Source of the DNA: UBA7374 sp965660635
GTDB lineage: Bacteria; Verrucomicrobiota; Verrucomicrobiia; Opitutales; Coraliomargaritaceae
Direction of reading: 5' to 3'
Assembly: GCA_965660635.1 (NCBI GenBank)
Contig: CBFIAS010000019.1
Span: 1-39,537, forward strand
DNA length: 39,537 nucleotides
Shown here: positions 19,295-30,504 of the stretch, in pieces
Layout: every line of letters starts with the position of its first letter
Numbering within the stretch: position 1 is the first letter of the stretch
Translations under genes and position numbers: made by a program
The notes under the pieces: generated by a model
The model's database searches: none
What the model was told of the DNA's origin: nothing
What the model saw: only the letters and a program-made list of their open reading frames with translations

Positions 19295-19298
<4 letters not shown>
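18249..19298 (+). CDS. ABC transporter permease, FecCD/BtuC family
   Basis: A 349-aa polytopic inner-membrane permease with about nine or ten hydrophobic helices, the pore partner of the binding protein upstream. Family features include DFRLPRILTALLAGAALGAAGLIMQ (the 'R.PR...a.l.GaaLa.sG...Q' signature) at about 58-82, NPLADPFVLGVNSGASLG (family 'NPLA.P..lG...GA..g') at about 89-106, and GFCGPIGFLGVAAPHLAR (family 'G.I.FvGL..PH..R') at about 260-277. The start is a TTG at 18249; an in-frame stop at 18225 forbids a much longer product. Its stop overlaps the ATPase ATG (ATGA, 19295-19298), indicating coupled translation. Confidence 0.88.
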
Positions 19299-20122
<824 letters not shown>

Positions 20123-20490
20123 ATCACCTCGCCACCGGTCACAGAAAAGCCCCTCGGCGGGCGGATCTTGGGCAGGCGCATGGCCACCGGCAGATCGAAG
20201 ACGCGGTCGCAGCCCCGGCAGATGAAGTGCGGGTGCTCTTGACCGGCGGGCAGCTCGTAGCGGCGGGGCTGGCCGGGAAACTCCACCCCGACGAGTTGGA
20301 AGTTGGCCGTCAATTCGCGGATCGTGCGGTCCACCGTGGCCGGGCCGAGCCGGGACACCCGGACCCGGCCAAGGGCCAGGATCTCCTCGCGGGTGAGGGG
20401 CCGGCCGGCCTCCCGCAGGACTTCTTCTATCGCTTCACGTTGGCGCGTCCGCATGACTCGATCTTCAGGCGAAACGGGCCCCCTGCACAA

Positions 20491-22323
20491 TTAAAAACGA
20501 TAGCGTGCACCGAGATAGCCAGCCCGCCCGAGAGCCGGATAGCCGGCGACCGGCTCATGGTATTTGTCGAAGAGATTCTCCACACGGGCATAGAGCGACC
20601 ATTGCGGTGTGACGTCCCAGTCGGCCACAAGATTGGCAACAAAGTAGTCCTTCCCTTTGATTGTAGCATAAGTCACCGGATCAATGTCCATGCGGTCGAT
20701 ACTGGCCAATCCGCTGATGCCGAGGGAGAGATTTTCTGCCAGCCGGTGGCGGGCACTGATGTTGACCGAATGGCGCGGGCGGCGGGTGAGCCGACGATCG
20801 CTATCAACGGCCTCCAAGTAGGTGTAGCCGAAGTGCAGATCCGTCTTTTGCCCGAACGCGTAGTCACACTGGAATTCGACACCCTGCGTCTTGGCCTTTG
20901 CCACATTGTAAGCATCGAAGTTGAGAGGGTTGTAGGCCAGCATTTCGTCGATCTCATTGCGAAAGGCAACCAGCGTAGTGGACAAGGCTCCCTCCAACGC
21001 GACCTGCCGCAGACCCGCCTCATAAGAAACGCTATCCTCCGGCTGCAGTGGCGTGGTCTTTGAATCAACATCGTAAGCAATATCCGAGGCACTAGGCGGG
21101 GCATAGGCGGCGCCCAGCTTGGCAAAGAGCGAGAGGCCGGAATCGCTCACACTGTAGATCGCCTCAATGCTACCGGTTGTCTTTTCGCCAGCATCGCTGA
21201 AGTCATCCCAGCGTGCCCCGCCGCGCAATTCCAGCGAATCCGTGACCTGCCAGAGGGCTTGCCCGAACAGGCCAAACTGCTCGAAGTGGTTGTGGTAGCC
21301 CAGGGAATCGTTATCCGCCTCGTCGTTGCGGTAAAGCAGGCCGCCGGAGAGAAGCAGGCCGTCCGGCGCTTCAAAATCTGCCTGCAGGTTGAATTCATCG
21401 CTATCCACCTTTATCACGTTTGCAGATGCCGGTTGATCAATGTCCCATTCACTGCTGGAGCGCGAATAGAAGGCGTGCAATTGGAATCCGTCCGCGCTGA
21501 AGCGCAGGCCGGGCGAAAGCAGCCAGGTCGTGTTTTCCTGCTCGTCCTGGAGCGTTGGGTTGAAGCGATTACCGGGCAGTTCCTTGTCCGACTTGGTGAA
21601 GAGCGAGAGCCATTCGAACTGGAGGCGTTCATTGACGCGCAGGTCGACCCGCTGCAGTTGATGGACCGCCTCGTAGTCGTCGTTCGCGCGCTCGTTTTCC
21701 GTGGTCAATGCGCTGCCACTCACTTGGAGCGCCCAGTTGTCCTCCGCATAGGACAGGCCGAAGCCGCCGGAATAGGAATTGTTGGAGCCAAGTTCACCGC
21801 GGACGGATGCCACCAGACCCTCCGGCTGGAAGCCCGAACGGGTGCGCAGGTCAATGACTCCTCCAATATTGCTCGAACCATATTGCACGGAGGACGCACC
21901 CTTCAGCACCTGCACACTCTGCAGCCCGGAAACCTGGATGTGTTCGAGGTCAAACTGGTTGCCAAAACCGCTGCTCATGCGCCGGCCATCGATGAAGAAG
22001 GACGTGTGGTCACTGTTTGTGCCGCGGGTGAACAATGAGGTCAGCGTGCCCTTGGCACCCGATTGGATCACCGTCAGCCCCGCCTCCCTCTCGAGGACAT
22101 CGGTCAAGCGACGATCCTGCCAGAACTCCATCTCCTCCAGAGAAATGTAGCTGACCGAGGGGGAAACCCGATCCAGAGCCAGCGGTGTACGCGTGGCAAC
22201 CACGACGTAATCCTGCAAGTCATGGACTGGCTCGGCTGGTGTTTCCATACCATCCGCCCAAAGCCGCGTAATACCTGCGAGTAGCAGCAGTGCAAGAAAC
22301 CGTGTTGTATCCATAGATTTCAT
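20491..22323 (-). CDS. TonB-dependent outer-membrane receptor, BtuB-like
   Basis: A 610-aa outer-membrane transporter for a scarce ligand. Residues about 1-24 are a signal peptide. The plug starts at DYVVVATRTPLALDRVSPSVSYI (BtuB-style) and continues through LTDVLEREAGLTV, LFTRGTNSDHTSFFIDGRRM and VQVLKGASSVQYGSSNIGGVIDL. The rest is a 22-strand-type barrel ending in VENLFDKYHEPVAGYPALGR and a terminal ARYRF with the C-terminal Phe needed for barrel assembly. The end and size resemble BtuB, which favours cobalamin. A Fur-box-like site upstream and the Fur-family gene downstream favour an iron compound. The start at 22323 (or Met at 22314) is chosen for the signal peptide. Confidence 0.85.
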   Translation of the reverse strand: MKSMDTTRFLALLLLAGITRLWADGMETPAEPVHDLQDYVVVATRTPLALDRVSPSVSYISLEEMEFWQDRRLTDVLEREAGLTVIQSGAKGTLTSLFTRGTNSDHTSFFIDGRRMSSGFGNQFDLEHIQVSGLQSVQVLKGASSVQYGSSNIGGVIDLRTRSGFQPEGLVASVRGELGSNNSYSGGFGLSYAEDNWALQVSGSALTTENERANDDYEAVHQLQRVDLRVNERLQFEWLSLFTKSDKELPGNRFNPTLQDEQENTTWLLSPGLRFSADGFQLHAFYSRSSSEWDIDQPASANVIKVDSDEFNLQADFEAPDGLLLSGGLLYRNDEADNDSLGYHNHFEQFGLFGQALWQVTDSLELRGGARWDDFSDAGEKTTGSIEAIYSVSDSGLSLFAKLGAAYAPPSASDIAYDVDSKTTPLQPEDSVSYEAGLRQVALEGALSTTLVAFRNEIDEMLAYNPLNFDAYNVAKAKTQGVEFQCDYAFGQKTDLHFGYTYLEAVDSDRRLTRRPRHSVNISARHRLAENLSLGISGLASIDRMDIDPVTYATIKGKDYFVANLVADWDVTPQWSLYARVENLFDKYHEPVAGYPALGRAGYLGARYRF

Positions 22324-22365
22324 TGCGCGCAGGAAGGAGCCCAAACATCCATCCGTCAACTTAAT

Positions 22366-22386
22366 AATAATTGCGAATCATTCTCG
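22366..22386 (-). promoter_or_regulatory. Fur-box-like site upstream of the TonB receptor
   Basis: AATAATTGCGAATCATTCTC (22366-22385) resembles the Fur consensus of interrupted (G/A)ATAAT / ATTCTC-type half sites. The inner dyad GAAT-C-ATTC (22375-22383) is perfect. It is 43 bases upstream of the receptor start and also 98 bases upstream of the divergent DUF3127 gene. It implies repression by an iron-loaded Fur protein, possibly the one encoded downstream of the receptor; this is inferred from sequence resemblance only. Confidence 0.45.
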
Positions 22387-22483
22387 ATAAATGCTCTCCC
22401 TCGAAATATCCTGCTACCTTTTTTCCCAACCGTTAGAAAAAAAGAATTTGCCCCTGCGCCCTTCGCCCACCAATACTAAAAAC

Positions 22484-22837
22484 ATGTCCTACGAGTTAAC
22501 CGGAACAGTAAAAGAGATTTATCCCGAGCAGACCTTTTCCAGCGGGTTCAACAAACGCGAGTTCGTCGTGTGCGACGAGGCGGAGAAATTCCCTCAAGAC
22601 ATCAAGTTCGAATGCCTCAAAGAGCGCGTCGAGCTTGTCTCCAAGCTGAAGAAAGGCGACCGTGTAAAGGTGGCCTTCGACATCAACGGACGAGAGTGGA
22701 ACGGCAAGTATTTCGTCAACCTCGTGGCTTGGAAGGTCGAGGCAGAAAGCGGCGCGGCCCCGGCAGCAGCAGCGGACGACGAGCCTCCCCCCTACGATCC
22801 CGGCGACGAGGTATTGGACGAAGACGTACCCTTTTGA
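22484..22837 (+). CDS. DUF3127 OB-fold protein with SSB-like acidic tail
   Basis: A 117-aa cytosolic protein. Residues 1-80 match the DUF3127 pattern: SYELTGTVKEIYPEQTFSSG, KREFVVCDEAEKFPQDIKFEC, and GDRVKVAFDINGREWNGKYFVNLVAWKVE. This is an OB-fold-like barrel. An Ala/Pro/Asp-rich linker (about 82-105) leads to the C-terminus DEVLDEDVPF, which mirrors the DDDIPF tip of single-stranded DNA-binding protein that docks repair and replication proteins. A role in ssDNA binding or partner recruitment is inferred. The ATG at 22484 is chosen because the conserved domain begins there. Confidence 0.8.
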   Translation: MSYELTGTVKEIYPEQTFSSGFNKREFVVCDEAEKFPQDIKFECLKERVELVSKLKKGDRVKVAFDINGREWNGKYFVNLVAWKVEAESGAAPAAAADDEPPPYDPGDEVLDEDVPF

Positions 22838-22894
22838 CCATAACCTCAGGTGGCCACGGTCACCCGGGCAGCACCTCTCCGATTTAATTCTGTG

Positions 22895-23003
22895 ATAGTG
22901 GCGAATAGGGTTCTTGTTTCGGAACAAGTCGGCTCTAGTGGAGCGGCTAGAGGATCCATGCCACAAGGGATATCGCCGTTCCGTGCAATCACGGCACCAC
23001 TAT
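22895..23003. ncRNA. candidate structured RNA or bidirectional terminator between convergent genes
   Basis: Between the stops of two convergent genes, a 7-bp closing helix ATAGTGG/CCACTAT (22895-22901 with 22997-23003) encloses further stems: CTTGTT-TCGG-AACAAG (22913-22928), CTCTAG...CTAGAG (22933-22938 with 22947-22952) and GCCGT...ACGGC (22975-22979 with 22991-22995). The layout is cloverleaf-like, with a TTCCGTGCAATC loop faintly like a T-loop, but loop sizes and the 109-nt length do not fit a tRNA. It could be a structured RNA, a decayed tRNA-like element or simply transcription-end hairpins. Confidence 0.3.
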
Positions 23004-23037
23004 GACTGGACTAAATCAAATTGGTAAATGAATCCGC

Positions 23038-23811
23038 TTAATTATCGCGCGGGATCCCGAAGGTTGTGAAGAGCTTCTTCTGCTTGGTGAAGTCACTGTT
23101 GAAGCCGACAAACTTCTTTGCCCCAAGGATCCTCTGCGGGTTGTCCCGCCAGGATGACTTTGAGGCCTTGGACTGGACGATCTCACCCTCGCGGTTGCGC
23201 ATCACCAGCAAGTAGCCGCCGTATTCGAAGCCCCCGTAATCAGGATCATAGCGGCATTCAAAGGACTGCCCCTCCCAGCGGGACTTCTGCCGGGAAAGGA
23301 TGCTCATGGTGAAATCCTGGGAATCGAGGATTGTGTAAACGTCGTCGTCGATCGCGCCCTTCCCGACGATGACCAGCGTGCCGCGCACGTTCAAATAGCT
23401 GATGTCCTTCTCCTCGCTCTGGACGACCACCTGCGGCTCAAAGGTGACAACGCGGTCGTCAATGTCGTTGTAGTCGTTCATCTCGTCGTCACGGCCCCGC
23501 AGGACATAGAGACGGATCTTCGAATCAGCGGTAATATCCGGACTGCCCTGCAGTGATTTTTGTTCCTCCAGCCAACTATGTACATAGCGCCGATCCGCGT
23601 CAGAGAAGCGCGAAAGAGGAACGTCCTTGAAGAGCATGCCATCTTGTCTCCGAATGGTGACTTTATCTTCGGAGGCATCCATCAATTCCGCTTCAATGGT
23701 CATGCCATCACTACTGGAAAAAGACCGGATCTCTCCATCCAGCCGGCAAAGGAGGGTCATCGTGAGAAGGGGTAGCACGAAGACCGCAACAGGGGTATAT
23801 TTACGAGACAT
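23038..23811 (-). CDS. exported SHD1-like domain protein of unknown function
   Basis: A 257-aa protein with an N-terminal signal peptide or anchor (residues about 6-22, TPVAVFVLPLLTMTLL). Residues about 28-84 match the SLA1-homology-1-like domain common in Planctomycetes and Verrucomicrobia: RSFSSSDGMTIEAELMD, then VTIRRQDGMLFKDVPLSRFSD, ending in DRRYVHSWLEEQ. The remaining 170 residues have alternating strands (RLYVLRGRDDEMNDYNDIDD and a Trp/Tyr-rich region) without a family I recognise. It follows the ACT-domain gene on the same strand after 33 bases, but the pairing does not suggest a function. Confidence 0.65.
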   Translation of the reverse strand: MSRKYTPVAVFVLPLLTMTLLCRLDGEIRSFSSSDGMTIEAELMDASEDKVTIRRQDGMLFKDVPLSRFSDADRRYVHSWLEEQKSLQGSPDITADSKIRLYVLRGRDDEMNDYNDIDDRVVTFEPQVVVQSEEKDISYLNVRGTLVIVGKGAIDDDVYTILDSQDFTMSILSRQKSRWEGQSFECRYDPDYGGFEYGGYLLVMRNREGEIVQSKASKSSWRDNPQRILGAKKFVGFNSDFTKQKKLFTTFGIPRDN

Positions 23812-23844
23812 TTATACCATAAAATAAAAATCAAAGACAAAAGA

Positions 23845-24366
23845 TCAACCTCTTTTCAGGGAGATTTCGACCATGATATCCTGCGCGATGTCCTCCAGCT
23901 TGCCGCGCAATTCGTCCAGCTCCAGATCCGGGCAACCGGCCAACTGGGCGCGGGCCTCAAATAAAGTGGTTCCCGAATCGCGCGCAGTGAAGGTGCGGGT
24001 TGAAAGTTTTTCGACATTCGCACCTGCCTCAGCCAGAGCGCGGAAGACGTCGCGCACGATGCCGGGATGGTCGCTGCCGAGCAGTTCCAATTCGATGTTT
24101 CCCGAAGCAGCCTCCGGCTCAGCGGCTGTGTCCTCGCCCGCCGCAATCAATATATCCAGCCCCTCCACGCACCGCAGGGCAACCTCCAGGTCCTGCTGCA
24201 GTTCGCCCGGCACGGAGACTTGCAGAAGCCCGACAAAGCGCCCGGCCAGATGTGCCATGCGGCTGTGCTCCCAGTTGCCGCCTCTCTGGGCCACGACTTC
24301 AGCCAGCCGTTCAACCAGGCCGGAGCGATCCGGCCCACTGACAGTCAATACCAATACCGATTGCAT
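23845..24366 (-). CDS. tandem ACT-domain protein (GcvR-like)
   Basis: A 173-aa cytosolic protein made of two ACT domains. The first (about 1-75) opens with SVLVLTVSGPDRSGLVERLAEVVAQRGGNW. The second (about 90-173) opens with IELELLGSDHPGIVRDVFRALAEAGANVEKL and carries the DHPGIV turn that binds amino acids in ACT proteins. This double-ACT layout is that of GcvR, which modulates glycine-cleavage gene expression by binding GcvA. No gcv gene is nearby, so the target is unknown and a general amino-acid sensing role is the safer call. Confidence 0.82.
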   Translation of the reverse strand: MQSVLVLTVSGPDRSGLVERLAEVVAQRGGNWEHSRMAHLAGRFVGLLQVSVPGELQQDLEVALRCVEGLDILIAAGEDTAAEPEAASGNIELELLGSDHPGIVRDVFRALAEAGANVEKLSTRTFTARDSGTTLFEARAQLAGCPDLELDELRGKLEDIAQDIMVEISLKRG

Positions 24367-24477
24367 GTTGCTGTGGGTTTGGGTTTAATTCTGCCTCCAA
24401 TAAGGCATCGATACCGGGTACTGACAAGGTTCAAAAATACCCTTCACACCGCCGCTCCTTGCCGACTTGATGGCAGA

Positions 24478-27208
<2,731 letters not shown>

Positions 27209-27212
<4 letters not shown>

Positions 27213-27487
27213 CGCGATCCGCCCTCCTCCCGGTCAAAGCCGTGCTTCTTGTCCAGCCGGTTCATCAAGACCGCGTAGAGCACGAGGATAAGGACAAAGA
27301 AAAGGATCGATCCCTGCTGGGCCATCCAGAAGCCGAAGGGCGCATGCCCCACTCCGGGCAGGTTTGCGTCCAGCCAGTCGCGCAGCAGGATGCCGCAACC
27401 GAAGCTCACGGCAAACCAGATGGCAAGGAGGACTAGAGTGATTCTCAGGCAGGAACGGCGGTGGCCGGGGGCGTTGTTCTCAGGCAT
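27209..27487 (-). CDS. DUF4212 symporter small subunit
   Basis: A 92-aa membrane protein with two helices: residues about 14-35 (LRITLVLLAIWFAVSFGCGILL) and about 50-75 (FGFWMAQQGSILFFVLILVLYAVLMN). The latter ends in the typical 'MNRLDKKHGFD' tail. The G.WMAQQGSI...V.L...Y...MN pattern is the hallmark of small subunits that accompany VC_2705-type sodium:solute symporters. It overlaps the large-subunit gene by 4 bases. It is presumably needed for stability or activity of the symporter. Confidence 0.92.
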
Positions 27488-27652
27488 GTTTCAAGAAACT
27501 GTGGGGTAGCCACAGGAGTGCTATTCCGGGGCAGGTGGATGGCCATGGCAAGCTGGAAAAAGCCCCTGGCCCGCTTGTGGTTTCAAAATTCCCTGACTAC
27601 TCGATATGAATGACTTACATCCCGACACTCTTTAACCGGTGCAATATGCAGC
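27488..27652 (-). promoter_or_regulatory. intergenic region between lysA and the symporter genes
   Basis: These 165 bases follow the lysA stop and precede the symporter small subunit on the minus strand. They must hold the lysA 3' end and the symporter promoter. The lysA-proximal end (27626-27655) resembles the right half of the palindrome at 25351-25382. No strong T-tailed hairpin is visible. Confidence 0.35.
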
Positions 27653-27655
27653 CTA
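27626..27655 (-). repeat. half copy of the stop-codon-adjacent repeat
   Basis: Starting at the lysA stop codon, the mRNA-sense sequence TAGGCTGCATATTGCACC matches TAGCCCGCATAGTGCACC at 25382-25365, and similarity continues through (C/G)GTT and AGAGT. Both copies begin exactly at a TAG stop. The function is unknown. Confidence 0.55.
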
Positions 27656-28924
27656 GCCCATGGGCAACTCGTTGGCCCAGAGATCCTCCGGCGCCTGGCG
27701 GCGGCGGATGAGGTGCGGGCGTCCGCCGGAATCCAGCATGACTTCGGCGGCCTCTGGATAGGAGTTGTAGTGCTTGGCCGACATGGCTGAGCAGTAGGCG
27801 CCTGCGCCGTCGATCGCGCAGAGGTCCCCGATTCCAGCCACCGGAAGTGTACGCGGCGCGAGCAGTTCCGGATCGCCCGGCGCAGGCGTGAGGATATCGC
27901 CCGACTCGCAGCAATGGCCGGCCACCACGTAGTCGCGCGTGCCGCCGCCTTCGACCGCATCCTGCCGGAAGATCCGTATGGGATGCTGGGCCCCGTAGAG
28001 CGAGGGCCGCAGGATCTCCGTCATGCCCGCGTCCAGCTTGAGAAACTCGTAGCCCTCCGGGCCGGTCGAGGCAGTGTCCTGCACCCTGGCCAAAAGGCTG
28101 CAGGCATTGGCCAGCAAATACGTGCCCGGCTCGATCTCCAGATGGATCTCCCGGCCCGTCTCCCCGGCAAACTCGCGGAACTTCTCCGCCACCGGAGCAC
28201 CGCAGGCCTGCAGATCGGTTCCAGTCTCCTCCGGCATCCGCGCAACCTTGTAGCCGCCGCCCAGATTCAAGGTGTGCACATCCCCAAACCGGCGCACCAG
28301 GTCGAGGCTCATCCCGGAGACCTTCTGCCAGACCGCCGGATCACTCCCCGAACCAATATGCGTATGGATGCGCACGACCTTCAGCCGGTGCGTCTCCACC
28401 AACTCGTCCACCCGGCCAATCCACTCATGCCAGATGCCGAAACTGGAGGACGGGCCGCCCACATTTGTCCGGTTGTTGCCCCCGGAGCCCGCCCCGGGAT
28501 TAAAGCGCAGCCCGACCTCGCCCCCGGGAAAAGCCGCCCCGAAGCGCTCAAGCTGGTGCAACGAACAAGCGTTAATCGCTACCCCTGCGCGGTGCAGCGC
28601 ATCGAAGTCAGCCGGCAATTCCTGGCTGCTCAGGCTGATCGCCTCCGCCGGGAAGCCCGCTGCCATGGCCCGGCGCGCCTCGTGTCCCGAACTGGCATCG
28701 ATCCCCAGCCCGGCATCGCGGAAGAGCTTCAGGATGGCGGCGTTGGGCGCGGCCTTCATGGCGTAGCGCACGGTCAGCCCATAGGCATGAGGAAAGGCCA
28801 GCGCCGCCCGGGCGTTAGCCTGCAGCGTGGGGCTGTCATAGACGTAGACTGGCGTGCCGGACGACTCCGCTATGGATCGCGCGGTCGCCGCGTCGAGAAA
28901 ACTCGGTTGGCTCGCTTCGAACAT
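27653..28924 (-). CDS. lysA: diaminopimelate decarboxylase
   Basis: A PLP-dependent alanine-racemase-fold decarboxylase for the last step of lysine synthesis (meso-DAP to L-lysine). The 423-aa length is typical of LysA. The PLP lysine lies in RYAMKAAPN (about residue 55), HTHIGSGSD holds the PLP-stacking His, LNLGGGYKV is the phosphate loop, EPGTYLLANA the substrate loop, and CCESGDIL carries the active-site Cys. The related carboxynorspermidine decarboxylase is shorter and lacks some of these. The ATG at 28924 is preferred over one 60 bases upstream. It lies 72 bases downstream of the PHP gene on the same strand. Confidence 0.9.
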   Translation of the reverse strand: MFEASQPSFLDAATARSIAESSGTPVYVYDSPTLQANARAALAFPHAYGLTVRYAMKAAPNAAILKLFRDAGLGIDASSGHEARRAMAAGFPAEAISLSSQELPADFDALHRAGVAINACSLHQLERFGAAFPGGEVGLRFNPGAGSGGNNRTNVGGPSSSFGIWHEWIGRVDELVETHRLKVVRIHTHIGSGSDPAVWQKVSGMSLDLVRRFGDVHTLNLGGGYKVARMPEETGTDLQACGAPVAEKFREFAGETGREIHLEIEPGTYLLANACSLLARVQDTASTGPEGYEFLKLDAGMTEILRPSLYGAQHPIRIFRQDAVEGGGTRDYVVAGHCCESGDILTPAPGDPELLAPRTLPVAGIGDLCAIDGAGAYCSAMSAKHYNSYPEAAEVMLDSGGRPHLIRRRQAPEDLWANELPMG

Positions 28925-28996
28925 GGTTGGTGGAAAGGAAACCGCCAGTTGGCCCACTGGCAAGCGCCTTGTCGCAGATGGCAATTCGAAGTGGTA

Positions 28997-29848
28997 TCAA
29001 TCCAACTGCAACGCGGGCGCTTCTCCCGGCAAGACATCCGGCAAGTCGATGCGGATCCTCTCCCGCTTGCGGTGGTAGTGCAGGTCCCGGAAACCTTTCT
29101 CACGAAGAAGTGGAAGCACCGTGTCGAAATGCTGGCCCACCGAATGCGGGTGATGCGAATCCGAACCAATGGTCAGCTTGACCCCCGCCTCGACCGCCCA
29201 ATCCATGATCACAGGATCCGGATGCACCTCGAAGTCGCCCTTGTTCAGACCGCTGGTGTTGACCTCCATGCAGACGTCAGACCGCACCAGCGCCTGCAAA
29301 AACTCCCGGATCACCGCCTCGTGCTCCTCCGGGTCAAACACGTCAACCACCCCGTAGGTGCGGATCACATCCGGATGCGACATGCTGTCGTAACGCCCGG
29401 ACTGCGCCCCGTCGATCAAGTGCCGGAAATAACAGTCGATCTTGCCTGCGTCGTCCTTCACCTTGTTCTCCTTCAGCCAGCCCAGATAGCTCGGGCACTG
29501 CGCGTGCAGAGACCCAAGAACGAAATCCCACTTGTGCCAGGCCAGGGCGGCATCCATCGACTCCATCTGGGCAAGGTCCGGAAAGACCTCCGCCTCAATC
29601 CCGCAGAGCACCTCCACCCCGAAGTCCTCCGCCTTTTCCGCCGCGTCCAGCACCCCGGCAATGTAGCCGTCCAAATCCGCAAGCTGCATGCGCACGCCCG
29701 CTTGCCCGAAAGCCTCCCACTCCATCGGAATGTGGCAGGTGATCGTGATCAGGTCGATGCCACGTTCCAGCGCGGCCAGGGCATACTCCAGCGGCTCACC
29801 CACGGCATGGCCGCAGAGCGGCGTGTGCATGTGGCAATCCACCCGCAT
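28997..29848 (-). CDS. PHP-family histidinol-phosphatase (HisK-like)
   Basis: A 283-aa metal-dependent phosphatase of the PHP superfamily. The tri-metal site motifs are visible: DCHMHTPLCGH at residues 4-14, a glutamate in CGIEAEV (about 83-89), H in LGSLHA (about 111-116), SHPDVIRTYG (about 157-166), and GSDSHHPHSVG (about 229-239). Together they match the YoaT/HisK histidinol-phosphate phosphatase branch used for histidine synthesis. It starts 3 bases after pdxH. Phosphoesterases of related substrate range cannot be excluded. Confidence 0.88.
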   Translation of the reverse strand: MRVDCHMHTPLCGHAVGEPLEYALAALERGIDLITITCHIPMEWEAFGQAGVRMQLADLDGYIAGVLDAAEKAEDFGVEVLCGIEAEVFPDLAQMESMDAALAWHKWDFVLGSLHAQCPSYLGWLKENKVKDDAGKIDCYFRHLIDGAQSGRYDSMSHPDVIRTYGVVDVFDPEEHEAVIREFLQALVRSDVCMEVNTSGLNKGDFEVHPDPVIMDWAVEAGVKLTIGSDSHHPHSVGQHFDTVLPLLREKGFRDLHYHRKRERIRIDLPDVLPGEAPALQLD

Positions 29849-29851
29849 GGC

Positions 29852-30499
29852 CTAGGGAGCCAGCCGCACGGTCTCCCATGCGCCCGAATCATCGAGCTGA
29901 AAACGAAAACGGTCATGCAGCCGGTTGGGCCGACCCTGCCAGAACTCAAAACTCTCCGGTACAATCCGGTACCCGCCCCAGTCGTCCGGCAGCGGCACCT
30001 TCCCCTCGCTGAACTTGCGCTTCATCTGCTCCAGCTTCTCCTCGAGGATCTGACGAGAGGTGATGACCTTGCTCTGCGGAGAAGTCCAGGCGCCCAGCCG
30101 GCTGCCCAGCGGACGCGAGAGGAAGTACTTCAACGACTCCGCTTTGGTGATGCGCTCCACCCGGCCCGTCAGATTGACTTGCCGCTGTAGAGGCAGCCAA
30201 AGGAAATTGGCCGCCGCCCGCGGGTTGGCCTCCAAGTCCCCCGCCTTGCGGCTCTCATAATTCGTATAGAAGACCAGGCCCTTCTCCGAGAAATCCTTGA
30301 GCAAGACGATACGCGTCGAGGGCTGGCCCTCCGCCGTCGAAGTGGCCAGGCACATCGCGTTGGGCTCCTCCAACTGCGCGGACTCCGCCTCGCGGAACCA
30401 CTTCTCGAACTGCGCGAAAGGCGACTCCAGCAAATCCGACTCGCTGAACCGGCCCTTCGTGTAGCTTTGCCTGAGTTCCGAGAGATCCATGTCTTTCAC
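29852..30499 (-). CDS. pdxH: pyridoxamine 5'-phosphate oxidase
   Basis: A 215-aa FMN-dependent oxidase that converts PNP/PMP to the cofactor PLP. FMN and substrate motifs follow the family order: MCLATSTAEGQPSTRIVLLKDF at about 48-69, VFYTNYESRKAGDL (about 75-88), FLWLPLQRQVNLTGRVERI (about 97-115), LGAWTSPQSKVI, and the C-terminal FEFWQGRPNRLHDRFRF, which contains the 'WQG...RLHDR' signature. It is full length. It sits 5 bases downstream of trxB and 3 bases upstream of the PHP gene, so it is part of a tight operon. Two genes in this set (lysA here, cysK further away) need PLP. Confidence 0.95.
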   Translation of the reverse strand: MKDMDLSELRQSYTKGRFSESDLLESPFAQFEKWFREAESAQLEEPNAMCLATSTAEGQPSTRIVLLKDFSEKGLVFYTNYESRKAGDLEANPRAAANFLWLPLQRQVNLTGRVERITKAESLKYFLSRPLGSRLGAWTSPQSKVITSRQILEEKLEQMKRKFSEGKVPLPDDWGGYRIVPESFEFWQGRPNRLHDRFRFQLDDSGAWETVRLAP

Positions 30500-30504
30500 T
30501 TGAA

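Noticed and set aside
22895..23003. A functional tRNA gene
   Set aside because: The length (109), oversized loops and lack of a canonical D-arm, 7-base anticodon loop and T-loop do not fit; kept only as a low-confidence structured element.
27914..30190. 758-residue plus-strand frame
   Set aside because: It covers the antisense of lysA, the PHP gene and pdxH, all with full catalytic motifs on the other strand.
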